Shown one piece after another: positions 5,935-11,954 of a DNA stretch of 12,030 nt; positions within the stretch are counted from its first letter, which is position 1, and each line of letters starts with the position of its first letter. This stretch comes from Taibaiella sp. (GTDB lineage Bacteria > Bacteroidota > Bacteroidia > Chitinophagales > Chitinophagaceae), in the NCBI GenBank assembly GCA_019454705.1, contig JACFNS010000007.1, positions 8,506 to 20,535 of the forward strand, written 5' to 3'. The notes beneath the pieces were generated by a model. That model saw nothing but the letters and a program-made list of their open reading frames with translations, was not told the origin of the DNA and did no database searches. The position numbers and the translations under genes were made by a program.

Positions 5935-8316
5935 TTACAGAGCAAGGTCTGCATCGTTGTTATCGTCTTGCTTAGGCGCTTCTGCCTGTTGCGGGCGCTC
6001 ACCACCACCATTTTCGTTGTGCGGACGTTGAGGACGGTCGCCCCTGTCGCCACGGTTATCGCGGCGGTCGCCACCACCTCTCCTGTCGCCTCCGCCACCA
6101 CGACGGTCTCCACGGTCACCACCACCACGGCGGTCACCCCTGTCGCCACGATCTCCCCTGTCGCTGCGCTCGCGCTGTTCAGGTTCTACGTAGCCTTCTG
6201 GCTTAGGCATCAGGGCTTTACGGCTCAGGCGCAGTTTGCCCGATTTGGGGTCTGTACCTATCAGCTTTATCTTCACCGTATCGCCTTCGCTCAACACACC
6301 TTCCAGTGTATCAAGGCGTTTCCAGCTTACTTCACTTATGTGCAGCAAACCTTCTTTACCCGGCATGAACTCAATAAACGCACCGAAAGGAACGATTGAC
6401 TTCACTTTACCTTCGTAGGTTTCACCCACTTCTGGCACGGCTACTATACCTTTTATCCAGGTCAGTGCTTTATCAATTTTCGCTTTGTCCGATGCGAAGA
6501 TTTTCACCTCGCCGCGGTCGTTCACTTCTTCTATAGATATAGTAGTGCCTGTTTCGCGTTGTATCTCCTGTATTATTTTACCACCGGGTCCTATCACGGC
6601 ACCAATGTACTCGCGGTCTATATTCAGCTGAACTACACGCGGAGCATGAGGTTTCAGGTCGGCACGTGGTGCTGCTACTGCCTCATACATTTTGTCCAGT
6701 ATGTGCAGGCGACCGCGGCGGGCTTGCGCCAGCGCTTCGCGCATTACATCCATGCTCAGGCCATCCACTTTTATGTCCATCTGTATGCCGCATATACCAT
6801 CGCGGGTACCGGTTACTTTAAAGTCCATATCACCCAGGTGGTCTTCATCGCCCAGTATGTCTGTAAGTATGGCGTATTTACCTTCTTCAGATATCATACC
6901 CATGGCCACACCGCTTACGTGCTTGGGGAAGGGTACACCACCGTCCATCAGCGCCAGTGAGCCTGCGCACACCGTAGCCATAGATGATGAACCGTTCGAC
7001 TCCAGGATATCAGATACGATACGCACCGTATAAGGGAAACTTTCGCCACTGGGCATCATTTGCGCCAGCGAACGCTTGGCCAGGTTACCATGGCCCACCT
7101 CGCGACGGCCGGGGCCGCGCATAGGCTTGGTTTCACCGGTAGAGAACGGCGGGAAGTTATAGTGCAATATAAAGTTGATATAATCAGATGTAGCGGCTGT
7201 TTCTACCAGCAGTTCATCTTCGCTGGTACCCAGTGTTACCGTTGTCAGCGATTGTGTTTCGCCACGGGTAAACAGGGCCGAACCGTGTGGTGAAGGCAGT
7301 ACATCTGTTTCGATAGTTATGGGGCGTACATCTTCAAGGCCGCGGCCATCCAGCCTCTTGCGGGTGCTCAGCACCATATCGCGCACTACTTTCTTTTCCA
7401 GCTTGTAGAAGTATTTGCTTACCAGTCCCACCAGTTCAGCATCTGCTTTCTCCTCGTCAGTCAGCGTAGCTGCAAACTCCTCGCGTATAGCTTTGAAACC
7501 TGTGCTGCGCTCATTTTTAGGCAATGCGCCTCCCGATATAGCCAGTATCCTTGCGGTAGCAAAATCGGCGATGCGTTTCTTCAGTTCTTCATTTTCAGGT
7601 GCGGGGGCTATTTCACGTTTGCCCGTTACACCTTTCTTATCACGCAGTTCCAGTTGTGCTTTTATCTGCACCCTGATGGCATCGTGTGCCAGTTCCAGCG
7701 CTTTCACGATATCTTCTTCCTGGCACTCTTTCGATTCGCCCTCTACCATCATGATGTTGTTCTCGGTAGCGGCGATGATGAAGTCCATATCAGCCTCTTT
7801 CAATTGTGCGCGGTAGGGGTTCACTACATACTCACCGTTTACACGGCCAATACGCACTTCAGATATTACCTCCTGTATAGGCACGTCAGATACAGCCAGT
7901 GCTGCTGATGCCGCCAGGCAAGCCAGCGAATCGGGCATTACCTCGGGGTCTGAAGATATAAGGGTAACCAGTACCTGTACTTCGCAATAATAATCGTCGG
8001 GGAACAGGGGGCGCAGTGCGCGGTCTATCAGGCGCGATACGAGTATCTCGCTGTCGCTGATACGGCCTTCCCTTTTAAAGAAAGAGCCGGGTATGCGGCC
8101 GGCTGATGCGAATTTCTCCTGGTAATCTACTGTTAATGGGAAAAAAGATTGTCCCGGTTTGGGCTCTTTGGCGGCTACAACGGTAGCCAATATCATACAG
8201 TTGCCCTGGCGCACTACAACGGCGCCATCGGCCTGGCGCGCCATACGCCCGGTCTCTATGCTCACCTCCCGGCCATCATTCATCCTGAATGATACGGAAA
8301 TGGGGTTTGGAATCAT
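5935..8316 (-). CDS. pnp: Polyribonucleotide nucleotidyltransferase (PNPase)
   Basis: A 793-residue phosphorolytic 3'-5' exoribonuclease involved in RNA decay. Domains in order are the first RNase PH domain (start ISVSFRMNDGREVSIETGRM), the helical linker (about 240-320), the second RNase PH domain (about 325-550), KH (about 560-620, GPGGK loop at 576-580), S1 (about 630-700) and a tail from about 712. In the second RNase PH domain the phosphate-binding GPGRREVGHG, the SNGSSSMATVCAGSLALMDG block and the catalytic GDMDFK motif (D496, D498, K500) are all intact. The tail is unusual: about 80 residues of RGD/RGGG repeats ending in an acidic stretch, DDNNDADLAL. The start is placed at the ATG at 8316 (MIPNPISVSF). 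Extending the frame upstream would need a TTG inside the rpsO-pnp hairpin. The gene is downstream of rpsO, as in many bacteria. Confidence 0.98.
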   Translation of the reverse strand: MIPNPISVSFRMNDGREVSIETGRMARQADGAVVVRQGNCMILATVVAAKEPKPGQSFFPLTVDYQEKFASAGRIPGSFFKREGRISDSEILVSRLIDRALRPLFPDDYYCEVQVLVTLISSDPEVMPDSLACLAASAALAVSDVPIQEVISEVRIGRVNGEYVVNPYRAQLKEADMDFIIAATENNIMMVEGESKECQEEDIVKALELAHDAIRVQIKAQLELRDKKGVTGKREIAPAPENEELKKRIADFATARILAISGGALPKNERSTGFKAIREEFAATLTDEEKADAELVGLVSKYFYKLEKKVVRDMVLSTRKRLDGRGLEDVRPITIETDVLPSPHGSALFTRGETQSLTTVTLGTSEDELLVETAATSDYINFILHYNFPPFSTGETKPMRGPGRREVGHGNLAKRSLAQMMPSGESFPYTVRIVSDILESNGSSSMATVCAGSLALMDGGVPFPKHVSGVAMGMISEEGKYAILTDILGDEDHLGDMDFKVTGTRDGICGIQMDIKVDGLSMDVMREALAQARRGRLHILDKMYEAVAAPRADLKPHAPRVVQLNIDREYIGAVIGPGGKIIQEIQRETGTTISIEEVNDRGEVKIFASDKAKIDKALTWIKGIVAVPEVGETYEGKVKSIVPFGAFIEFMPGKEGLLHISEVSWKRLDTLEGVLSEGDTVKIKLIGTDPKSGKLRLSRKALMPKPEGYVEPEQRERSDRGDRGDRGDRRGGGDRGDRRGGGGDRRGGGDRRDNRGDRGDRPQRPHNENGGGERPQQAEAPKQDDNNDADLAL

Positions 8317-8339
8317 AAAATATTTTTTAATGTGTTCAG

Positions 8340-8374
8340 AAAAAACTATTCCCAACCAAGTAGTTGGGAATAGT
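8340..8374 (-). terminator. Terminator/attenuator-like hairpin between rpsO and pnp
   Basis: A perfect 12-bp stem, ACTATTCCCAAC (8345-8356) with GTTGGGAATAGT (8363-8374), closes a six-base loop. On the minus strand it is followed by a run of six T (complement of 8340-8345). It begins 11 bp past the rpsO stop and ends about 24 bp before the pnp ATG. It should terminate part of the rpsO transcription or serve as a processing hairpin in the pnp leader. Enteric rpsO-pnp operons have a terminator in the same gap and a leader hairpin used in pnp autoregulation. A corresponding role here is inference. Confidence 0.88.
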
Positions 8375-8385
8375 AATGGAATAAA

Positions 8386-8658
8386 TTATTTGCGGATACC
8401 CAGTTTCTCTATCAGCGCGCGATAACCGTTCAGGTTAGTGCGGCTCAGGTACTGCAGCAGCCTCTTGCGCTGGCCTACCATCTTCATCAGCCCGCGGTGG
8501 GTAGAAAAGTCTTTTTTGTTCTCTTTCAGGTGGCCCGAAATAGAATTGATACGCTCTGTGAGCAGTGCGATTTGGCCTTCAACTGACCCGGTGTTGGTTT
8601 CGCTACCACCGTAAGTTTTGAAGATATTAGCTTTCTTATCAGCTGTTAAATACGACAT
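8386..8658 (-). CDS. rpsO: 30S ribosomal protein S15
   Basis: A 90-residue protein of normal S15 length. It contains the conserved blocks [20 protein letters not shown] (residues 17-36), [22 protein letters not shown] and [12 protein letters not shown]...Y, ending EKLGIRK. S15 binds the central domain of 16S rRNA and nucleates platform assembly of the small subunit. It is the first gene of the rpsO-pnp unit, with a well-matched Bacteroidota promoter 41 bp upstream of the ATG. The leader between promoter and ATG is A/T-rich with no Shine-Dalgarno sequence. Confidence 0.99.
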   Translation of the reverse strand: MSYLTADKKANIFKTYGGSETNTGSVEGQIALLTERINSISGHLKENKKDFSTHRGLMKMVGQRKRLLQYLSRTNLNGYRALIEKLGIRK

Positions 8659-8698
8659 TTACATCAAAATTTTAATATAACTACAGTTTTTCAGCTTG

Positions 8699-8731
8699 CA
8701 AAGATAGGGAAATCCTTTAATAAAAGTCAAA
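8699..8731 (-). promoter_or_regulatory. rpsO promoter (TTTG / TATCTTTG)
   Basis: On the minus strand, TATCTTTGCA (complement of 8699-8706, extending to CA) is an exact match to TAnnTTTG. A TTTG -33 element (complement of 8728-8731) lies 21 bases upstream, close to the usual spacing. The -33 TTTG is supplied by the nearest unit of the AAAAGTC tandem repeat. The predicted start near 8692 gives a leader of about 35 nt before the rpsO ATG. Confidence 0.75.
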
Positions 8732-8747
8732 AGTCAAAAGTCAAAAG
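8722..8747. repeat. AAAAGTC heptamer microsatellite, 3.7 units
   Basis: Three perfect AAAAGTC heptamers are followed by a partial unit, AAAAG. On the minus strand each full unit offers a TTTG tetramer (complement of 8728, 8735 and 8742 onward), which is the Bacteroidota -33 motif. The repeat directly abuts the rpsO promoter. Confidence 0.9.
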
Positions 8748-8956
8748 AAAAAAGTTTTTGGATGTTTGATTTTGGATAATAGTTATTTGATTTCGAGGAA
8801 TGGTTCTTTTTGGTTCTCATTTGTTGCGTTTTGTTTCGGGTTTTGGGGGTGTGGTGAAAAAATTTTTTTGGCGCTTTGGCCAGGTGCTGATTTTCAATGA
8901 TTTATGATTTACTCGTTCTCCCATGCGTGGATTTTGGTTCTTCATAGTTCTGTTTT

Positions 8957-9048
8957 GTTGCAAATGGTTGCAGCATCTTTGTTCGAAATGTTGCAAATGG
9001 TTATGGCATAAGAGCCGGGAATGTCCATTAAGTTACAGATGGTTGCAG
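8957..9048. repeat. Three degenerate 17-bp direct repeats (GTTGCAAATGGTTGCAG)
   Basis: Copies occur at 8957-8973 (GTTGCAAATGGTTGCAG), 8990-9006 (GTTGCAAATGGTTATGG) and 9032-9048 (GTTACAGATGGTTGCAG). The start-to-start distances are 33 and 42 bases. The copies share GTTxCAxATGGTT and are not palindromic. The origin is unknown. Confidence 0.65.
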
Positions 9049-9112
9049 AGGTATAATTCGCTGATGTGATGGCCGGGGTGATGGTACTCATGGTGGATGA
9101 TGGCAGTTTATT

Positions 9113-9209
9113 ACAATCCCGTAATTGTCAGGATATACAACCCCATACGAGCGGGATCTTTGTAATCCCGCCATTAGCGGGATTAATACAACCCCGAAAT
9201 GGTCGGGAC
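9113..9209. repeat. Four tandem imperfect palindromes (ACAAYCCCG...CGGGA), period about 25 bp
   Basis: Units lie at 9113-9134, 9137-9157, 9162-9183 and 9188-9209. Each starts with (A/G)(C/T)AA followed by YCCCR, a short centre of six or seven bases, and YRGGA or CGGGA. Unit 3 is the best hairpin (ATCCCGC with GCGGGAT). Units 2 and 3 also face each other as GCGGGAT...ATCCCGC, giving an alternative fold. Gaps between units are only 2-4 bases, so this is not a CRISPR array. The sequence is unrelated to the REP-like flanks of the transposase at the right end. Confidence 0.75.
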
Positions 9210-9246
9210 TACCATAGCAAATATACGTTATTTATGCGATAACATC

Positions 9247-9290
9247 AAAAAAATAATGATTCCGGCGCAAGGTAGGAGGCTTGCGCCGGA
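9247..9290 (-). terminator. Intrinsic terminator of the serine hydrolase gene
   Basis: A perfect 11-bp stem, TCCGGCGCAAG (9261-9271) with CTTGCGCCGGA (9280-9290), closes an eight-base loop. On the minus strand a run of seven T (complement of 9247-9253) begins seven bases after the stem. It lies 33 bp past the hydrolase stop codon. Confidence 0.85.
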
Positions 9291-9322
9291 TAATCAATAA
9301 TGGCAGGAAAGCGGAAATGCGG

Positions 9323-10459
9323 TTAACGCCTCAAGATGCGAGTATCCACCTTATCCAGGAATTTTTCATCTTTCATGCCCGACCTGTTGAACATGACGAT
9401 ACTTCCGCAATTGATATCCGGGTACAACCTGAATTCAACATAATAACCACCACCGCCACCGGCATGATGCACGTACCTGTGGCCGTTGAGTTGCCCGGTA
9501 AACCATGACATACCCATGCCGGCAGGTTTACCACCAGGTAATATTTGTTCGGTAAACAGCTCTTTCATGCTTTCAGCCTGCAGCAACCTGCCCTGTAGCA
9601 GCGCCTGCCCGTATTGTGCCATACCTTCGGCAGAGGTGATGAGCCCCCCGTATGCCGACCCGTTCAGGTAATAATCATTAAAAGGCTTCCATCTTCCCTC
9701 GGGTTTACCCATCAGCTTCTTCTTATCGATGAGGAAACCCAGTACAAGGTTCATAAACGACCACCTCTTTTGATAGCCTTTTGCCATAAAAGTATTGGTA
9801 AGGCGAAAACCCGGTCGGTGTTCGCCGTTCATTTTACTGAATACATGCTCTGTTATATATTCTTCATATCCCTTACCGCTCACCGCTTCAATAATATCCC
9901 CAAGCAATACATAACCCAGGTTGCTGTAGCTCATTTTTGTGCCGGGTACCGATTTCAGCTTTGAATGCCTGGTAAATATGGGACTGAAAAACGCACCAGG
10001 GTTGAAGCGTTCGTGCTCATCAGCTAAATGTACCCAGTTTAGTGGCATAGGGTTTTTGATGCCCGCAGTATGGGTCAGCAGTTGCCTGATAGTAATATCC
10101 TTGTTGTAAGGGAAGCCGGGCAGGTACCGCGATGCGGGGTCGTCAATATCCAGCAGCCCTTGCTCCTGCAACTGTAGTATGGCCACTGCTGTTATGGTCT
10201 TTGTTACCGAAAACGCATGCAGCCTTGTGTGTAAAGTCATCTTTCTTTGCTCCTTTACATCGGCCAAACCGTTTGCATAGCTATATACTATCCCATCACG
10301 GTCGAAGTGTATATACGCTATACCGGGGGTATTGTTGTTGTCCACTTCCCGGTCAAGTACACGCTCGGGGTTTTTCGTTTTTGCAGCGCACATAGTTATC
10401 GACAATAGTACAATTGCGAGTACGAGTATATTCAGCAGCATACATCTTACGTCTGTCAT
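9323..10459 (-). CDS. Serine hydrolase of the beta-lactamase/PBP fold (class C-like, PF00144 type)
   Basis: A 378-residue protein starting at the ATG at 10459. A hydrophobic N-terminal segment (MLLNILVLAIVLLSITM) acts as signal peptide or membrane anchor. The MCAAK that follows is only a poor lipobox. The catalytic motifs of the penicillin-recognising fold are all present: SVTK (S84-K87, nucleophile and general base), YSN (Y178-N180) and HAG (H332-G334, third motif). The typical LLTHTAGI and YSNLGYVLLGDIIEAVSGKGY blocks lie between them. Members include esterases, D-amino-acid peptidases and beta-lactamase-like proteins. The sequence alone does not show a beta-lactamase or the real substrate. 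It sits directly downstream of a Crp/Fnr-like regulator on the same strand, with 66 bp between them that hold a dyad. Upstream, the frame could extend only to a TTG. Confidence 0.9.
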   Translation of the reverse strand: MTDVRCMLLNILVLAIVLLSITMCAAKTKNPERVLDREVDNNNTPGIAYIHFDRDGIVYSYANGLADVKEQRKMTLHTRLHAFSVTKTITAVAILQLQEQGLLDIDDPASRYLPGFPYNKDITIRQLLTHTAGIKNPMPLNWVHLADEHERFNPGAFFSPIFTRHSKLKSVPGTKMSYSNLGYVLLGDIIEAVSGKGYEEYITEHVFSKMNGEHRPGFRLTNTFMAKGYQKRWSFMNLVLGFLIDKKKLMGKPEGRWKPFNDYYLNGSAYGGLITSAEGMAQYGQALLQGRLLQAESMKELFTEQILPGGKPAGMGMSWFTGQLNGHRYVHHAGGGGGYYVEFRLYPDINCGSIVMFNRSGMKDEKFLDKVDTRILRR

Positions 10460-10477
10460 AAAATATTTTTTAGGATG

Positions 10478-10485
10478 CAAAATTG
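10478..10485 (-). promoter_or_regulatory. Candidate -7 box of the hydrolase gene (CAATTTTG)
   Basis: On the minus strand, CAATTTTGCA differs from TAnnTTTG only at the first base and is followed by CA, as at rpsO and yidC. It would start transcription close to 10472, leaving a very short A/T-rich leader before the ATG at 10459. No TTTG is seen 19-21 bases upstream. Confidence 0.35.
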
Positions 10486-10507
10486 CAACGGCTGATATAC
10501 TATCCCG

Positions 10508-10521
10508 TTATCATTTGATAA
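10508..10521. promoter_or_regulatory. Perfect dyad TTATCA-TT-TGATAA, candidate operator
   Basis: The inverted repeat TTATCA (10508-10513) and TGATAA (10516-10521) with a two-base centre is perfect over 6+6 bases. It lies between the stop of the Crp/Fnr-like regulator and the hydrolase start, just upstream of the candidate -7 box. Crp/Fnr proteins bind dyads of this general size (the FNR type is TTGAT-N4-ATCAA), so it may be an autogenous or local operator. This is inference from position and symmetry. Confidence 0.4.
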
Positions 10522-10525
10522 GAAA

Positions 10526-11116
10526 TCAATCACGGGCGGCCAGCTCGTTTCGCAGGCGGCTGAACGACACGGGCGTGATGCCGAGGTAAGATGCAATAAT
10601 ATGGTGTGGTATCATGTTCTCCAGGCCGGGGTAACGCCCCCGCATCAGCAGCAGCCTCTGCCTGGCATTGCAACTTCTGAAGATGGTGTCTTCCTTCAGA
10701 TGGCGCGACAGCTCTTTTTCTACTACGGCATTGCCAAAGGCGCCTATATCGGCGTGGGCGTACCGCAGCTTGTCGAAGACGGATACAGGTATGTGAGCGG
10801 CAACACAGGCTGTGAGCGCCTGTATGGAGAATATGCTGCGGCGTTGCAACGTCCGGGCAAAATGGGGTACTATTACTACGGGGGCATTCAAAATGTCTGT
10901 GGTCACCGTACGCCCGTCTTCAGCTATGTTGCAGCAGTGCATCAAGCCTTCCAATAAAAAGTACTCCCTTTCATCATTCTTATCTTCTTTTACCAGGTAG
11001 GCGTCTTTGTCGTAGGTGGAATAATCCGCCTGGGATACCAGCTCATGTAACGAAGCCAGAGACAGCTTTGCATAGCTGTTCAGAAGCGCGATGAGTATTT
11101 GTTCTTTATCCGGCAT
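10526..11116 (-). CDS. Crp/Fnr-family transcriptional regulator
   Basis: A 196-residue protein. An N-terminal cyclic-nucleotide-binding-type beta-barrel (about residues 20-110, including KDAYLVKEDKNDEREYFLLE and GLMHCCNIAEDGRTVTTDIL) joins through a long helix to a C-terminal helix-turn-helix (about 160-190, MIPHHIIASYLGITPVSFSR). That HTH carries the LGITPxSxSRLR signature of Bacteroidota Crp-like regulators. No Fnr-type cysteine cluster is seen, so oxygen sensing through an iron-sulphur cluster is unlikely, and the ligand is unknown. The start is placed at the ATG at 11116 (MPDKEQILIALL), which gives the usual length. An in-frame ATG at 11173 would add 19 residues that do not look conserved. 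The gene lies upstream of the serine hydrolase and may control it. Confidence 0.88.
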   Translation of the reverse strand: MPDKEQILIALLNSYAKLSLASLHELVSQADYSTYDKDAYLVKEDKNDEREYFLLEGLMHCCNIAEDGRTVTTDILNAPVVIVPHFARTLQRRSIFSIQALTACVAAHIPVSVFDKLRYAHADIGAFGNAVVEKELSRHLKEDTIFRSCNARQRLLLMRGRYPGLENMIPHHIIASYLGITPVSFSRLRNELAARD

Positions 11117-11123
11117 ACTGTAA

Positions 11124-11130
11124 CAAGATA
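11124..11130 (-). promoter_or_regulatory. Weak -7-like box upstream of the Crp-like regulator
   Basis: On the minus strand the sequence reads TATCTTGT, one T short of TAnnTTTG, seven bases before the ATG at 11116. If used, the mRNA would be almost leaderless. If instead the ATG at 11173 is the true start, this box is inside the gene and has no meaning. Confidence 0.25.
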
Positions 11131-11234
11131 ACGAATATATGAAAGTATTTATCCTAAGAGCCCCGATTTGCATAACCGGGCCAACCCACCTATTCCACCC
11201 TCTTTATAGCATGTAAATAATCTATTTTCATTCC

Positions 11235-11271
11235 CGGGCGAGTCTCCTGTATAGGGACTCGCCCGCCTCGC
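11235..11271. repeat. REP-like palindrome upstream of the transposase (complete copy)
   Basis: The arms CGGGCGAGTC (11235-11244) and GACTCGCCCG (11256-11265) form a perfect 10-bp stem. An inner CC/GG pair lies next to a bulged T, and the hairpin is followed by CCTCGC. A bulged or mismatched hairpin with a conserved short flank is the usual architecture of REP sequences recognised by RAYTs. The hexamer ends 34 bp before the transposase ATG. Confidence 0.85.
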
Positions 11272-11294
11272 ATCGGATTAATATCGCGGATAGT

Positions 11295-11302
11295 TATATT
11301 TG
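11295..11302 (+). promoter_or_regulatory. -7 box of the transposase gene (TATATTTG), near-leaderless
   Basis: TATATTTG is an exact TAnnTTTG match ending three bases before the ATG at 11306. With start sites normally 4-8 bases after this box, the transcript would begin at or within the start codon. No TTTG is seen at -33. Poor initiation would fit a gene kept at low expression. Confidence 0.45.
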
Positions 11303-11305
11303 CTT

Positions 11306-11884
11306 ATGCCGGTACGCAAGCCTCGCCTGAAAGAAAGCGGTATCTACTTTATTACATTCACCAATTATCGTTGGCTGCCATTAATACAACTCACAAACGG
11401 TTACGACTTTGTGTACAAATGGTTTGACGTACTGACAAAAAAAGGCCATGCAATAACAGGTTACGTTGTCATGCCCAATCATGTACATGCACTGATATGC
11501 TTTAATAAACCACAACAAACCCTGGATATGATAATCGGAAATGGCAAACGTTTTATGGCTTATGAAATAGTACAACGCCTGGCAGATGCAGGCAATACAG
11601 ACATACTGGAGGTTTTATCCGCGGGTGTTGAACCAAAAGATAAAAGCAGGGGAAAACTGCATGAGGTATTCCGGCCTTCTTTTGATATAAAAGAATGCCG
11701 CACGATTGCCTTTATTAATCAAAAACTTGAATACATACACAACAATCCATTAACGGGAAAATGGGCGCTGGCAAAGGATACTGTCAGCTATCCGCATAGC
11801 TCAGCCAGGTATTACGAAACCGGCGTACAAGGCATTTACCCTGTTACGAACTTTATGGATATATATGATAAGGATTGGGAATAA
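11306..11884 (+). CDS. REP-associated tyrosine transposase (RAYT, Y1_Tnp/IS200-like)
   Basis: A 192-residue protein of the Y1 (HUH) transposase fold. It has the N-terminal strand GIYFITFTNYRWLPL, the metal-binding HUH motif in MPNHVHALI (H59 and H61) and the catalytic tyrosine Y143 in the helix EYIHNNPLTGKW. The Bacteroidota-type segments KLHEVFRPSFDIKECR and SYPHSSARYYETG are also present. These enzymes cleave single-stranded DNA at REP hairpins through a 5'-phosphotyrosine. All catalytic residues are intact, so it should be active. The start is set at the ATG at 11306 (MPVRKPRLKESG). A TTG two codons earlier overlaps the promoter box. There is no second transposon gene. REP-like palindromes flank the gene in inverted orientation. 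Confidence 0.93.
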   Translation: MPVRKPRLKESGIYFITFTNYRWLPLIQLTNGYDFVYKWFDVLTKKGHAITGYVVMPNHVHALICFNKPQQTLDMIIGNGKRFMAYEIVQRLADAGNTDILEVLSAGVEPKDKSRGKLHEVFRPSFDIKECRTIAFINQKLEYIHNNPLTGKWALAKDTVSYPHSSARYYETGVQGIYPVTNFMDIYDKDWE

Positions 11885-11954
11885 TCTTTAGCTGCTTCCC
11901 CTGGTTGCGCTTTTTTACCTGTTACGAAGTCTCACGCGAATTTGGAAATACTGC

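Larger units (their letters stand above)
8748..9260. other. Gene-free intergenic region with degenerate repeats
   Basis: No plausible protein gene is seen on either strand. The left part (about 8750-8880) is strongly G/T-skewed on the plus strand and includes a short G-rich run (GGGTTTTGGGGG, 8838-8849) and an A7-T7 tract. The middle holds three related 17-bp direct repeats and the right part four small palindromes; both are listed separately. I see no tRNA, riboswitch or CRISPR pattern. The region separates the rpsO promoter from the terminator of the serine hydrolase gene and looks like a place where small repeats have accumulated and decayed. Confidence 0.7.

Noticed and set aside
5928..7908. 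Long open frames on the plus strand and in another minus frame across pnp
   Set aside because: They are composition shadows of the pnp coding frame. Those over the RGD tail are Val/Ala/Thr-rich low complexity with no independent start signals.
8317..8355. Thirteen-residue upstream extension of PNPase
   Set aside because: It starts at a TTG inside the rpsO-pnp hairpin and passes through its T tract. The ATG at 8316 gives the conserved PNPase N-terminus.
9113..9209. CRISPR array
   Set aside because: The units are palindromic, imperfect and separated by only 2-4 bases. There are no spacers of constant length and no cas genes.
9272..9279. Shine-Dalgarno-like GTAGGAGG in the loop of the hydrolase terminator (anti-SD-like on the minus strand)
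   Set aside because: It is the loop of a clear intrinsic terminator with no gene starting after it, and this lineage rarely uses Shine-Dalgarno sequences. It is probably chance.
9323..10459. Antibiotic-resistance beta-lactamase
   Set aside because: The SxxK/YxN/HxG motifs define the broad serine hydrolase fold, and nothing in the sequence distinguishes a beta-lactamase from an esterase or peptidase.
10460..10480. Seven-residue upstream extension of the serine hydrolase
   Set aside because: It would start at TTG overlapping the -7-like box. The ATG at 10459 directly precedes the signal peptide.
11117..11173. Nineteen-residue upstream extension of the Crp-like regulator from an ATG at 11173
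   Set aside because: The added residues do not look like the family, and the ATG at 11116 gives the usual length. It is kept as an alternative and not excluded.
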